Origin: Capnocytophaga sp.
GTDB lineage: Bacteria > Bacteroidota > Bacteroidia > Flavobacteriales > Flavobacteriaceae
NCBI RefSeq assembly: GCF_030532915.1
Contig: NZ_JAUNKD010000004.1
Span: 50,200 to 114,199, forward strand
Length of the DNA stretch: 64,000 bases
Direction of reading: 5' to 3'
Position 1 is the first letter of the stretch; each line of letters opens with the position of its first letter. The position numbers were made by a program, and so were the translations under genes. This document shows positions 17,862-27,145 of the stretch, piece by piece. The notes under the pieces are model-generated. The model saw nothing but the letters and a program-made list of their open reading frames with translations, ran no database searches and had not been told where the DNA came from.

Positions 17862-19184
17862 TTAAAATCGTATAAAACGTTTGTAATATCCGAAGAAAAG
17901 AATAAATCCATAACAAGCAACCAACGACAAAAATGCCATTCTGAACCCGATATGGTCAATAAAAAAACCGAAAACAAGCGGAATAATAGCTCCTCCGCCA
18001 ATCATTGTACATAAAATTCCGGAGGTTTCCGTCTTAAAATCTTCCAATCCGTCTAACGTTAGGGCAAAAATGGAAGGAAACATAATTGAATTGAAAAAAC
18101 CAACTGCCAAAATGCTCCACATTGAGGTCAATCCGTCGGTATTTATTGAAATAAGGATTGAAATCATCGCACCGAGCGAAAATAATATCAATAATTTTGC
18201 CGGAGCAATTATTTTTGAAAGAAAAACTCCCGCAAAACGCCCAATCATCGCTCCGCCCCAGTAAAATGTAACGAAAATCCCTGCAATGGTTTTTGAATCG
18301 TCTTCAATGAGGTTTCTACCCAAAAATTTTCCAAAATTAACAATTGCCGAACCAATAAAATTACTTTCAAACACGTGTTTTATGATGTTCGTTTCAATGA
18401 AGTAATTCACTAAAAAACTGCCAATAGCCACTTCGGCACCTACATACAAAAATATAGCAATAGCACCAAAAAGCAGACTCTGCTTGTTTAACACAGTAAC
18501 ATATTCCTTCCATCGGAAAAGCTGCTTTTCACCTCCCATTTTCGGAAATTTTGCAAACAGAAAAACAATTGTAAGGAGCAACAGCACTATGGCAATTACC
18601 GTGAAAGGAAGCACCACCACCGTAGTTTCAGTCGTGAAATAAACACTCTGCTCAAAACTGCTTAACATACCAATTTCATCGGGCATCATTACCCTATCAC
18701 TAAGGATGTAAATAGCCCCAACAATGGGTGCAATGGTAGTCCCTAAAGCGTTAAACGCCTGTGAAACATTTAATTTCCCCGAAGCTAAAACGTCCTTATC
18801 TTGTGTAGATACATACTGATTTGCAACGGATTGCAAAAGCGTAACACCGCTTGCCAACACAAAAATAGCAACCAAAAACAAAAAGAAAATACGCTCAGAA
18901 GCTGCAGGATAGACAATAAAACAGCCTGTTGCCATTGTTAAAAGCCCAACAACAATACTGTATCTGTATCCTATCTTATTTAAAATGAATGTTGCGGGAA
19001 TTGAAAAAAGCAAATACGTAATAAAAAAAGCAAACCGAACCATGCTTGCCTCCAAATACGTGAGTCCAAAAACGTCTTTAAGACGCGGTACTAACGCATC
19101 TGTAAAGACCGCAACAAAACCCCACAAAAAAAACAGTGTGGTGATGAACACTAATGTTTTTCTATAACCTTTTTGTACTGCCAT
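17862..19184 (-). CDS. Sugar MFS transporter, FucP/GluP type
   Basis: A 440-residue inner-membrane proton symporter of the major facilitator superfamily with about twelve membrane segments. The first helix contains FFLWGFVAVFTDALVPRLK, the counterpart of the FFLWGF-x-x-x-x-N/D-x-L-x-P signature of the fucose and glucose/galactose permeases; SVANQYVSTQDKD is also typical. The exact sugar cannot be decided. No catabolic gene is adjacent. Its promoter region carries two related dyad-like sites around a TAAATTTG -7 element, which suggests control by a sugar-responsive repressor encoded elsewhere. Confidence 0.9.
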   Translation of the reverse strand: MAVQKGYRKTLVFITTLFFLWGFVAVFTDALVPRLKDVFGLTYLEASMVRFAFFITYLLFSIPATFILNKIGYRYSIVVGLLTMATGCFIVYPAASERIFFLFLVAIFVLASGVTLLQSVANQYVSTQDKDVLASGKLNVSQAFNALGTTIAPIVGAIYILSDRVMMPDEIGMLSSFEQSVYFTTETTVVVLPFTVIAIVLLLLTIVFLFAKFPKMGGEKQLFRWKEYVTVLNKQSLLFGAIAIFLYVGAEVAIGSFLVNYFIETNIIKHVFESNFIGSAIVNFGKFLGRNLIEDDSKTIAGIFVTFYWGGAMIGRFAGVFLSKIIAPAKLLILFSLGAMISILISINTDGLTSMWSILAVGFFNSIMFPSIFALTLDGLEDFKTETSGILCTMIGGGAIIPLVFGFFIDHIGFRMAFLSLVACYGFILFFGYYKRFIRF

Positions 19185-19242
19185 TAATATATTCGTTAAT
19201 ACTGCGAAGCAAATTTAATACGAATATTAATACATACGTTAA
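19183..19242 (-). promoter_or_regulatory. Promoter with two putative operator sites for the sugar transporter
   Basis: On the minus strand a -7 element TAAATTTG is at 19210-19217. It overlaps a 28-nt imperfect palindrome at 19215-19242 (ends TTAA, centre TATTAATA), and a second related site in the opposite sense lies at 19183-19200 next to the start codon. Both contain ACGAATA followed by TTAAT. Placement over and just after the promoter is what a repressor operator would need; the regulator is not in this window. Confidence 0.4.
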
Positions 19243-19358
19243 ATTTTAACATTTTATTTTGTTTCAAATATAACGAACTTAAATTAACATGTTAAAAATC
19301 AACAATGTAAAATTATTACAAATATACAACAATAGTTAATAAAAAGTAAAGATACTGA

Positions 19359-20108
19359 TTATCCTTTTAATGAATTGTTACTACCCTGAATTTTGTAACA
19401 AGCGCGTTTTGCAGCATTTTCTTCTGCTTTTTTCTTGGAAGTAGAGCGCGCCCGTGTGGATGAAAAACCTTGTACATGAACTTTTGAAACAAAATGCCTA
19501 ACTTCTGAACAATCTTCCTTATCTTCCTGAGTTTCAAATGAAAAATCACGCTTATGCTTTTGACACCATTCAATAAGGAGACTCTTATGACTGATAACTT
19601 TTTCTTCCAAGTTTTTCAAATCAATGTACGGAATGATGAGTTTTCGCTCAATAAAATTAGAACACTCTTGATAGCCTTTATCCAAATAAATAGCGCCAAT
19701 TAAGGCTTCAAAGAGATTACCTGTAATATTGTTACCTAATTGTCTGTGAGAAAGTTTCGTACGCAATAAGTCGAGCAAGTTTAACTCCTCACCTAATTGA
19801 TTTAAATAGCGGCGTTCCACGATTTTAGAACGCATTTTAGTAAGATACCCCTCGTTTTGATCGGGGGCATTGGTAAAAACATAATCAGCAATTACGGCGC
19901 CCAAGATGGCGTCACCCAAAAATTCAAGTCGTTCATAACTTTTGCGTGAATTTTTATTGTACTGATACGACGGATGCGTAAAAGCCTCACTGTAATACGA
20001 TAAGGTTTTAGGCGAAAACCCCAAAAGCGTTTTCATTTTAGCATAGAAAATCCCATCTTTTCTCTTCTTAAAACGGGAAAAATCTAATATTTTTTTAAAA
20101 TTGAACAC
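19359..20108 (-). CDS. rnc: Ribonuclease III
   Basis: Double-strand-specific endoribonuclease (249 residues) that matures rRNA precursors and structured mRNAs. The nuclease signature ERLEFLGDA is at residues 59-67 with the catalytic D66; a second acidic cluster (NLFEALIGAIYLDKGY) lies near 132-147. The C-terminal double-stranded-RNA-binding domain runs from about 173 to 240 and ends with the Lys/Ala-rich helix SKKKAEENAAKRACYKI. It starts 6 nt after fabF, the usual acpP-fabF-rnc order of Bacteroidota, so it is co-transcribed with fatty-acid synthesis genes. Confidence 0.96.
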   Translation of the reverse strand: MFNFKKILDFSRFKKRKDGIFYAKMKTLLGFSPKTLSYYSEAFTHPSYQYNKNSRKSYERLEFLGDAILGAVIADYVFTNAPDQNEGYLTKMRSKIVERRYLNQLGEELNLLDLLRTKLSHRQLGNNITGNLFEALIGAIYLDKGYQECSNFIERKLIIPYIDLKNLEEKVISHKSLLIEWCQKHKRDFSFETQEDKEDCSEVRHFVSKVHVQGFSSTRARSTSKKKAEENAAKRACYKIQGSNNSLKG

Positions 20109-20114
20109 AAAGTA

Positions 20115-21362
20115 TCATATTTTTTTAAAGAGCAAACAAGCATTATGACCTCCGAAGCCGAAAGTGTTACTCATTGCCACCTTTATATCACGTTTTTGAG
20201 CCTTATTGAACGTGAAATTCAGCTTTTGGTCGATTTTTTCATCTGGGGTTTCAAAATTAATCGTTGGTGGGACAATCCCATTTTTAATTGCCAAAATTGA
20301 AGCAACTGCCTCTACGGCACCGGCAGCACCCAACAGATGCCCCGTCATTGATTTAGTTGAGTTTAAGTTAATAGAATAGGCGTGCTGACCAAAAACCTCC
20401 AAAACAGCTTTTGATTCGGCAATGTCGCCCAGTGGTGTTGATGTTCCGTGCAGATTGATAGCATCAACTTCTTCGGGTTGGGTATTGGCGTCACGCAAAC
20501 AGTTAAGCATCACGTTTTTAGCCCCTAACCCTTCGGGATGTGGCGCTGTCATATGATGAGCATCGGCTGATAGTCCTCCGCCGGCTAACTCACAATAAAT
20601 GGTAGCCCCACGTGCCACAGCGTGTTCATATTCCTCCAAAACAACGGCAGCAGCTCCCTCGCCCAAAACAAATCCGTCTCGATTAGCATCAAACGGACGT
20701 GAAGCCTGAGCAGGATTGTCATTGCGTGTGGAAAGTGCGTGAAGCGCGTTGAACCCACCCATTCCGGCAATGGTTACGGCAGCTTCCGAACCTCCCGAAA
20801 CAATCACATCGGCGTGCCCCAATCGAATATAATTCAGCGCATCAATCATTGCGTTAGCCGCTGATGCACAAGCCGATACGGTTGCAAAATTAGGCCCTCT
20901 GAACCCGTAACGGATTGAAATTACCCCCGAGGCAATATCAGCAATCATTTTCGGAATGAAAAAAGGGTTAAACCGAGGCGTTCCGTCTCCTTTGGTAAAA
21001 CTAATAACTTCTTCTTGAAAAGTTTCAAGCCCCCCAATTCCAGAACCCCAGATAACCCCCACACGGTCTTTATCAATGGAATCAATATTAATTTTGGCGT
21101 CTTTAATTGCTTCATCAGAAGCAACAACGGCATATTGTGTGAATTTGTCTAATTTGCGAGCTTCTTTGCGTTCGATAAAATCCTCTACATTAAAGTTTTT
21201 TACCTCACAGGCAAATTGTGTTTTGAATTTTGAGGCATCAAAATGGGTTATGGTAGCCGCACCGCTCGTGCCCGCTATCAAGTTTTCCCAATATTCCTTG
21301 ACTGTATTACCTATTGGGGTTAAAGCGCCTAAACCTGTTACTACAACACGTCTGTTTTTCAT
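20115..21362 (-). CDS. fabF: 3-oxoacyl-ACP synthase II
   Basis: Condensing enzyme of type II fatty-acid synthesis: it adds malonyl-ACP to acyl-ACP in the cytoplasm. The 415-residue form starting MKNRRVVVTGLGALTPIGN is chosen over a frame four codons longer. The catalytic triad is complete: C165 in TVSACASAANAM, H305 in NLHGTSTPLGD, H342 in KSMTGHLLGAAG. It is 150 nt downstream of acpP, which supplies its carrier, and 6 nt upstream of rnc. Confidence 0.97.
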   Translation of the reverse strand: MKNRRVVVTGLGALTPIGNTVKEYWENLIAGTSGAATITHFDASKFKTQFACEVKNFNVEDFIERKEARKLDKFTQYAVVASDEAIKDAKINIDSIDKDRVGVIWGSGIGGLETFQEEVISFTKGDGTPRFNPFFIPKMIADIASGVISIRYGFRGPNFATVSACASAANAMIDALNYIRLGHADVIVSGGSEAAVTIAGMGGFNALHALSTRNDNPAQASRPFDANRDGFVLGEGAAAVVLEEYEHAVARGATIYCELAGGGLSADAHHMTAPHPEGLGAKNVMLNCLRDANTQPEEVDAINLHGTSTPLGDIAESKAVLEVFGQHAYSINLNSTKSMTGHLLGAAGAVEAVASILAIKNGIVPPTINFETPDEKIDQKLNFTFNKAQKRDIKVAMSNTFGFGGHNACLLFKKI

Positions 21363-21512
21363 AAATTTAAACAAATTTTATTTTTTTTAAGCCTTTGCCA
21401 AAAAAAATGATTAGCCACTATTTTTGTTACGAATACATCGTTTTGAAAACATCAGACTATAAGCATAAAATATTTTTACTGCTTATAGCCTGTTGTTTAT
21501 AGCTTTCGCTCA

Positions 21513-21749
21513 TTATTGTTTTGCTTCTTCAATATATTTGATAGCTTGACCAACAGTTGCGATATTTTCAGCTTGATCGTCCGGAATTTGGATATCAAAT
21601 TCTTTTTCAAACTCCATAATCAATTCAACCGTGTCTAATGAATCAGCTCCTAAGTCGTTCGTGAAGCTTGCGTCTGCAACTACTTCGTTTTCATCTACGC
21701 CTAACTTATCAACGATAATGGCTTTAACTCTTGATGTAATGTCTGACAT
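21513..21749 (-). CDS. acpP: Acyl carrier protein
   Basis: A 78-residue acidic four-helix protein that carries growing fatty acids on a 4'-phosphopantetheine arm attached to S37 within [13 protein letters not shown]. Strongly acidic, as the family requires. It is the first gene of the acpP-fabF-rnc group; a -7 element lies 30 nt upstream. Confidence 0.97.
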   Translation of the reverse strand: MSDITSRVKAIIVDKLGVDENEVVADASFTNDLGADSLDTVELIMEFEKEFDIQIPDDQAENIATVGQAIKYIEEAKQ

Positions 21750-21778
21750 AATTTCTTCTTATTTAATATTACTGTGGG

Positions 21779-21786
21779 CAAAAGTA
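21779..21786 (-). promoter_or_regulatory. Promoter -7 element of acpP
   Basis: On the minus strand TACTTTTG, a full match to TAnnTTTG, 29 nt before the acpP start. The upstream element is not recognisable. Confidence 0.45.
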
Positions 21787-21923
21787 ATAAACTTTTTTTA
21801 AATAGCCATCGTTCTGGGTAAATATCAGTCTTTTTTTTGTTGTTAAAATTTATAATAAATTGATTTACAAAAACAAAAACCTTTTTCCATAACAGAAAAA
21901 CTTCGGCGTAAAAATCCCTTTTT

Positions 21924-23138
21924 TTAAGAATTTTCGTCTTCCAATTCCGGATACAAAAAGTTATTAAACGGAAATCGCGTTATGTGAATTTCCCGCACTT
22001 TGGCATACACTTTCTCACGGAACTCCTCCAAATTATCCTTATTTAAGGCGGAAATAAACAGCGCATCGCCGCCCATTTTGTGCATCCAAGTCTGTTTCCA
22101 TTGCTCCAACGTAAAATGTTTGGACGTGCGTTCGGTTATTAAATCATCTTCCGGAATACTTTCGTGCGTATAAGCATCTATTTTATTGAAAACCATAATA
22201 GTAGGCTTATCAGCACTTTTGATTTCGGCAAGAATTTGATTCACCGAATCAATATGCTCCTCAAAATTAGGATGCGAAATATCTACCACGTGAAGCAATA
22301 AATCAGCTTCGCGAACCTCGTCAAGCGTACTTTTAAACGACTCAATCAGTTGTGTAGGTAATTTTCGGATAAATCCCACAGTATCAGATAATAAAAACGG
22401 AAGATTACCGATTACCACTTTTCTGACGGTGGTGTCGAGCGTGGCAAAAAGTTTGTTTTCGGCAAAAACATCGCTCTTGCTGATAACGTTCATCAAGGTC
22501 GATTTCCCAACATTGGTATATCCGATGAGAGCCACCCGCACCAACGCCCCACGATTGCCCCGTTGCACCGCCATTTGACGGTCGATAGTGGCGAGTTTTT
22601 TCTTCAAAAGTGCGATGCGGTCGCGTACGATACGGCGGTCAGTTTCAATTTCAGTCTCACCGGGTCCTCGCATCCCGATACCTCCCCGCTGGCGTTCCAA
22701 GTGCGTCCAAAGTCCCGTAAGTCGTGGCAAAAGATACTGATATTGAGCTAATTCCACCTGAGTTCGGGAATAACTGGTTTGGGCCCGCTGGGCAAAAATA
22801 TCCAAAATAAGTCCTGTTCGGTCTAAAATTTTGGCTTTTAAGATGCGTTCGATATTTTTTTGCTGTGCGGGCGAAAGTTCATCGTCAAAAACCACCGTAC
22901 CGACCTCATTTTCTTCCACAAATTGCTGTACTTCTTCCATTTTTCCCGTTCCGATGAAGGTTTTCGGATTTGGAACGTCCAATTTCTGCGTAAAGCGTTT
23001 AAGTACCTCACCCCCGGCGGTATAGGTCAAAAATTCGAGTTCGTCCAGATATTCTTTTGATTTTTCTTCGTCTTGATGCTGATTGATAATTCCCACCAAA
23101 ACGACTTTTTCATAATTCAAATTAATTTGTTCGAGCAT
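21924..23138 (-). CDS. hflX: Ribosome-associated GTPase HflX
   Basis: A 404-residue GTPase of the HflX family, which binds the 50S subunit and splits stalled ribosomes under stress. The N-terminal HflX domain (FIGTGKMEEVQQF, then DDELSPAQQKNIE) covers residues ~10-185 with its RGGIGMRGPGETEIETDRR linker; the G domain starts with GYTNVGKST (206-214), then LDTTVRKV, DTVGFIRKLP and NKIDAY. A C-terminal extension ends LYPELEDENS. It is a single gene with a -7 element 21 nt upstream. Confidence 0.96.
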   Translation of the reverse strand: MLEQINLNYEKVVLVGIINQHQDEEKSKEYLDELEFLTYTAGGEVLKRFTQKLDVPNPKTFIGTGKMEEVQQFVEENEVGTVVFDDELSPAQQKNIERILKAKILDRTGLILDIFAQRAQTSYSRTQVELAQYQYLLPRLTGLWTHLERQRGGIGMRGPGETEIETDRRIVRDRIALLKKKLATIDRQMAVQRGNRGALVRVALIGYTNVGKSTLMNVISKSDVFAENKLFATLDTTVRKVVIGNLPFLLSDTVGFIRKLPTQLIESFKSTLDEVREADLLLHVVDISHPNFEEHIDSVNQILAEIKSADKPTIMVFNKIDAYTHESIPEDDLITERTSKHFTLEQWKQTWMHKMGGDALFISALNKDNLEEFREKVYAKVREIHITRFPFNNFLYPELEDENS

Positions 23139-23159
23139 AAGCTACTTTTATTTTTCGTG

Positions 23160-23167
23160 CAAAGGTA
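23160..23167 (-). promoter_or_regulatory. Promoter -7 element of hflX
   Basis: On the minus strand TACCTTTG, a full match, 21 nt before the hflX start codon. Confidence 0.45.
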
Positions 23168-23482
23168 GAAAAATTATTTTTTTTAAGCAGAAAAAACTAC
23201 TTTTGCCCTTGTAAATCATTTTATTACTTGATTATAAAAAGCGTATTTTTTTTGCAGAAGAATCCCGTTAAGGTTACAACCATTTCTTTTGATAATAAAC
23301 TGACATATTTTGAAATATTTTTCGAAAAATGAAAAGAGCATTATCTTGAAATTGGAAGGCAAGATTCAGTCCGAATTTGTATAAATTCCAAAAAAATGAT
23401 TTTTTTCAACAAAAAAATACACACTAAATATCAAGCACTTACATTTAAAACTAAAAAAAAAGCATTTTTTTTGCAAAAAAAA

Positions 23483-23513
23483 TTTGCAGGAATAAAAAAA
23501 AGCTGTACCTTTG
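23483..23513 (+). promoter_or_regulatory. Consensus promoter of tRNA-Asp
   Basis: TTTG (23483-23486), exactly 19 nt, TACCTTTG (23506-23513); the tRNA begins 35 nt later. This is a full match to the Bacteroidota consensus and identical in spacing and -7 sequence to the pdxJ promoter. Confidence 0.85.
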
Positions 23514-23548
23514 CAACCGCAATGATGAAATGATTTGCAATACATATT

Positions 23549-23622
23549 GGTTTGGTAGTTCAGTTGGTTAGAATACATGCCTGTCACGCATGGGGTCGCG
23601 GGTTCGAGTCCCGTCCAGACCG
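23549..23622 (+). tRNA. tRNA-Asp (anticodon GTC)
   Basis: A 74-nt cloverleaf: acceptor GGTTTGG pairs with CCAGACC (one G-U), discriminator G73; D arm with AGTTCAGTTGGTTAGA; anticodon stem CATGC/GCATG with loop CTGTCAC, anticodon at 23583-23585; T arm GCGGG-TTCGAGT-CCCGT. The CCA end is not encoded (GCA follows), so it is added after transcription. Confidence 0.97.
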
Positions 23623-23689
23623 CAATAAAATTTAGTTGTGTTGTTTTGTGTAAATACTTTTACACGGGTTTATAGTAAACCAATGGAAG

Positions 23690-23715
23690 GCTTTCCTATT
23701 TTAGGAAGGCTTTTT
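23690..23715 (+). terminator. Terminator after tRNA-Asp
   Basis: 9-bp stem (23690-23698 with 23702-23710, one G-U), 3-nt loop and five T. A second small hairpin (GTGTAAA/TTTACAC) lies between it and the tRNA. Confidence 0.7.
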
Positions 23716-23769
23716 CATTTTTATATAATCCAAAACAAATCAAGACCTTAACCTTTCAAAAAAAGAAAA

Positions 23770-23793
23770 GCGACACACAACGCTGTGTATCGC
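23770..23793 (-). terminator. Terminator after htpG
   Basis: On the minus strand 10 bp (one G-U) around a 4-nt loop, followed by a T-rich tail. On the plus strand the same position is a C-A mismatch, so it favours minus-strand RNA. It is 25 nt beyond the htpG stop. Confidence 0.75.
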
Positions 23794-23818
23794 CTTTCTT
23801 CCTATGAAAAAATTAAAA

Positions 23819-25699
23819 TTATTTCAATTCTTGAAAATTCCGTTTTACAAAATCGGTGAGTTCCTTGCCTTTTAACAACCCTTGCGAAAGTCGTGCCAAA
23901 TCAAAGGCTTGCTTGATAAGGTGCTGTTTTTCAGCTTCGTCCGCCGTGTTGAGAATGGACGTTGCCAAAGGCGAATTCGTGTTCACCACCAAGTGATACA
24001 TCTCAGGGAAATTCCCCATACCGAACATTCCGCCGCCCGTAGCACTCATTTCTTTCATTCGTCGCATAAACTCGGGCTGATTGATGCTGAACGGCGTGCT
24101 GTCGCTCTCCAAATCCTCCAATTGCACCACAAAACCTTCTTGCGGAATCGTTTTTTCAATGCTTTCTTTGAGCGATGTTTTTTCCTCTTCGGAAAATTTC
24201 GCAATCGTAGTTTCTTCTTTTTCAATAAGTTTTGAAATCGGAGCTGAATCCACCCGAGCAAACGTCAGGTTTTCATTGTCGTGTTCCAACTTCTGAATTA
24301 AATGCGACACGATGGGCGAATCCAAAAGCAAAACCTGATAGCCTTTTTCTTTGGCTTCTTCGATGGCGGCGTGTTGCGTTTCCTTATTTTGAGCGTAAAG
24401 CACCACCAATTTGCCGTTTTTGTCAGTTTGTTGTTCTTTTAAGGCTTCTTTTAACTCGGAAAGCGTGAAATATTGGTCGTCCACCGTTGGATAAAGCACA
24501 AAATCGCCTGCTTTTTCGTAAAATTTCGGTTCGGAAAGCATTCCGTACTCCAAAACTATCTTAATATCGTTCCATTTTGATTGAAAATCTTCCCGATTGG
24601 CGTTAAAAAGGGATTTTAACTTGTCGGAAACCTTACGCGTGATGTAATTCGCGATTTTTTTCACGTTACCGTCGGCTTGCAAATACGAACGCGACACGTT
24701 AAGCGGAATGTCGGGCGAGTCAATCACCCCTTTGAGCATCGTTAAAAATTCAGGAACAATACCTTCCACATTATCCGTTACAAACACCTGGTTTTGATAC
24801 AATTGAATACGGTCTTTTTGGATTTGCATATCCATCGATAATTTCGGGAAATACAAAATTCCTGTTAAATTAAACGGATAATCCACGTTCAAATGAATGT
24901 GAAACAACGGGTCGTCGAACTGCATCGGATAGAGTTCGCGATAGAAATTTTTGTAGTCATCGTCTTGTAAATCAGACGGTTGTTTTGTCCACGCGGGCGT
25001 TGGGTTGTTCACGATGTTATCAACGGTTTCGTATTCCGTTTTGTAATCATCGGGAGCATTTTCAGGGCGAGGAAGCGGCACTTGCTTGGTTCCGAATTTG
25101 ATGGGAATCGGCATAAATTTGTTGTATTTTCGCAACAATTCTTCAATGCGATATTCTTCCAAAAATTCGGTGGAATCGTCGGCGATGTGCAAAATAATTT
25201 CGGTGCCTCGTTCCGATTTTTCGGCAGGTTCGAGTGTGTATTCGGGCGAGCCGTCACACGTCCAACGCACGGCGGGAGCATCGGTGTAAGATTTAGTGAT
25301 GATTTCCACCTTGTTAGCCACCATAAAAGCGGAGTAAAATCCGAGTCCGAAATGCCCGATAACGCCTGCATCTTTGGCAGTGTCTTTGTATTTTTCAAGG
25401 AATTCTTCCGCACCCGAAAAAGCGATTTGGTTGATGTATTTTTCGACCTCTTCGCCCGACATCCCGATGCCTTGGTCGGTAATGTGCAGGGTTTTGTTTT
25501 CCTTGTCAATTTTCACTTCAATCATCGGATTTCCGTAGGCCACTTTGGCTTCCCCGATTTGGGTTAAGTGTTTGAGCTTCAAGGTTGCGTCCGTAGCGTT
25601 GGAGATAAGTTCCCGCAGGAAAATTTCGTGGTCGCTGTATAAAAATTTCTTGATAAGCGGAAAAATATTTTCCACCGAAACATTGATATTTCCTTTCAT
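23819..25699 (-). CDS. htpG: Molecular chaperone HtpG (Hsp90)
   Basis: Cytoplasmic Hsp90 chaperone of 626 residues, the normal bacterial length. The N-terminal GHKL ATPase domain shows FLRELISNATDA (catalytic E and ADP-binding N), DQGIGM and GHFGLGFYSAFMV; the middle domain has SRSYLQAD with the conserved Arg; the C-terminal dimerisation domain contains EFMRRMKEMSATGG. It stands alone, 119 nt from purD. The long open frame on the opposite strand (24980-25567) is a shadow of this gene. Confidence 0.97.
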   Translation of the reverse strand: MKGNINVSVENIFPLIKKFLYSDHEIFLRELISNATDATLKLKHLTQIGEAKVAYGNPMIEVKIDKENKTLHITDQGIGMSGEEVEKYINQIAFSGAEEFLEKYKDTAKDAGVIGHFGLGFYSAFMVANKVEIITKSYTDAPAVRWTCDGSPEYTLEPAEKSERGTEIILHIADDSTEFLEEYRIEELLRKYNKFMPIPIKFGTKQVPLPRPENAPDDYKTEYETVDNIVNNPTPAWTKQPSDLQDDDYKNFYRELYPMQFDDPLFHIHLNVDYPFNLTGILYFPKLSMDMQIQKDRIQLYQNQVFVTDNVEGIVPEFLTMLKGVIDSPDIPLNVSRSYLQADGNVKKIANYITRKVSDKLKSLFNANREDFQSKWNDIKIVLEYGMLSEPKFYEKAGDFVLYPTVDDQYFTLSELKEALKEQQTDKNGKLVVLYAQNKETQHAAIEEAKEKGYQVLLLDSPIVSHLIQKLEHDNENLTFARVDSAPISKLIEKEETTIAKFSEEEKTSLKESIEKTIPQEGFVVQLEDLESDSTPFSINQPEFMRRMKEMSATGGGMFGMGNFPEMYHLVVNTNSPLATSILNTADEAEKQHLIKQAFDLARLSQGLLKGKELTDFVKRNFQELK

Positions 25700-25796
25700 T
25701 TGTTCTTGCTTATTAATTTAGTAAATGATTTTTTACGGGAAGTGTTTTTACAAAAAAAATACCAAACCAACATTACTGACAAAATGACAGAAAAAA

Positions 25797-25833
25797 AAAC
25801 ATCTAACATACTTAAATAATCTTAGATGGTTTT
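25797..25833 (-). terminator. Probable terminator after purD
   Basis: 25800-25806 pairs with 25822-25828 (7 bp) and is extended by an A/T pair run beyond one mismatch; on the minus strand a run of T follows. It is 10 nt beyond the purD stop. Confidence 0.5.
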
Positions 25834-25842
25834 AAAAAATTA

Positions 25843-27117
25843 CTACAAATCGAAGCCAATGTCTTTTCGAAAATACATCTTTTCAAAATGAATTTTTTCA
25901 ATGTTTTTATACGATTTTTGCAAGGCTTCTTTGAAATCATTTCCGAAAGAAGTAACGGCAAGTACGCGTCCGCCCGAAGTTTGTAATTCATTATTTTTCA
26001 GTGATGTACCGGCGTGAAAAACGATGCTACCTTCTACGTTTTCTGTTCCGGTGATGTGTTTTCCTTTTTCGTAATCTTTCGGATAACCGCCCGAAACCAA
26101 CATCACAGTAACGGCACTTTGCGGATTGATGTCAATCGTAACATTATCAAGCGTTTGCTCTCTTAATGACTCAAAAATCGGAACTAAATCGCTCTCAATT
26201 CGAGGCAGAACAACTTCCGTTTCGGGGTCGCCCATACGCACGTTGTATTCAATCACGTAAGGTTCGCCTTTCACTTTGATAAGCCCGATGAAAATGAAGC
26301 CTTTATATTCAATTTTATCTTTTTGAAGCCCTGCGATGGTCGGTTTTACGATGCGATTTTCAATTTTTTCCATAAAATCGGCGTTGGCAAAAGGCACGGG
26401 AGAAACCGCCCCCATTCCGCCCGTGTTCAAACCTTGGTCGTTCTCGCCTATGCGTTTGTAATCTTTGGCTGTGGGCAAGATTTTGTAATTCTTTCCATCG
26501 GTAAGAACAAAACAACTCAACTCAATTCCGTCCAGAAACTCCTCAATTACAACCTTTTGGCTGGCACTTCCGAATTTTTCATTCAAAAGCATATTTTTAA
26601 GTTCCGTTTGAGCTTCTTTTAAATCACTGATAATCAACACACCTTTTCCGGCCGCCAGTCCGTCAGCTTTCAAAACATAAGGTGGCTGCATTGATTCCAA
26701 AAATTTGCAACCTTGTTCTGCGGTTTCTTTCGTAAAGCTCTCATATTTAGCCGTCGGGATATTGTGGCGTTGCATAAATTGCTTGGCAAATTCTTTACTT
26801 CCTTCCAGCTGAGCTCCTTTTTTGGAAGGTCCAATCACCTGAATATGTTGCAGTTGCTCATCTTCTTCAAAGAAATCATAAACGCCCTGCACCAGCGGGT
26901 CTTCGGGACCTACTACCACCATCGTGATTTGTTTTTCCAATACGAATTGCTTTACGGACTGAAAATCAGTAGGATTCACACTCACATTGGTAGCCACTTG
27001 ATGAGTTCCGCCATTTCCGGGAGCTACGTACAATTGGTTGCAAAGCGGACTTTGGCTTATTTTCAAGGCGAAAGCGTGTTCACGTCCGCCGGAACCTAAA
27101 ATCAGTATGTTTTTCAT
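25843..27117 (-). CDS. purD: Phosphoribosylamine-glycine ligase
   Basis: ATP-grasp enzyme (424 residues) for the second step of purine synthesis: phosphoribosylamine + glycine + ATP to GAR. The N-domain begins ILILGSGGREHAFALKI; the conserved ATP-grasp loop reads VLKADGLAAGKGV near 165-177; metal-binding NVRMGDPETEVVLPR is near 290. It is followed in the same direction upstream by nadE, 28 nt away, so the two may share a transcript. Confidence 0.97.
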   Translation of the reverse strand: MKNILILGSGGREHAFALKISQSPLCNQLYVAPGNGGTHQVATNVSVNPTDFQSVKQFVLEKQITMVVVGPEDPLVQGVYDFFEEDEQLQHIQVIGPSKKGAQLEGSKEFAKQFMQRHNIPTAKYESFTKETAEQGCKFLESMQPPYVLKADGLAAGKGVLIISDLKEAQTELKNMLLNEKFGSASQKVVIEEFLDGIELSCFVLTDGKNYKILPTAKDYKRIGENDQGLNTGGMGAVSPVPFANADFMEKIENRIVKPTIAGLQKDKIEYKGFIFIGLIKVKGEPYVIEYNVRMGDPETEVVLPRIESDLVPIFESLREQTLDNVTIDINPQSAVTVMLVSGGYPKDYEKGKHITGTENVEGSIVFHAGTSLKNNELQTSGGRVLAVTSFGNDFKEALQKSYKNIEKIHFEKMYFRKDIGFDL

Positions 27118-27145
27118 TGTTTTCTAATTGATTAATGATTAAAAA

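Noticed and set aside
17862..19184. Component of a polysaccharide utilisation locus with the TonB receptor
   Set aside because: There is no SusD or glycoside hydrolase, and the two genes are convergent with a terminator between them.
23400..23480. Third 21-bp array upstream of tRNA-Asp
   Set aside because: A- and T-rich, but it does not hold a 21-nt step when laid out unit by unit.
24980..25567. 195-codon ORF on + opposite htpG
   Set aside because: It is fully antisense to a conserved gene and shows no motif; codon bias of htpG explains the open frame.
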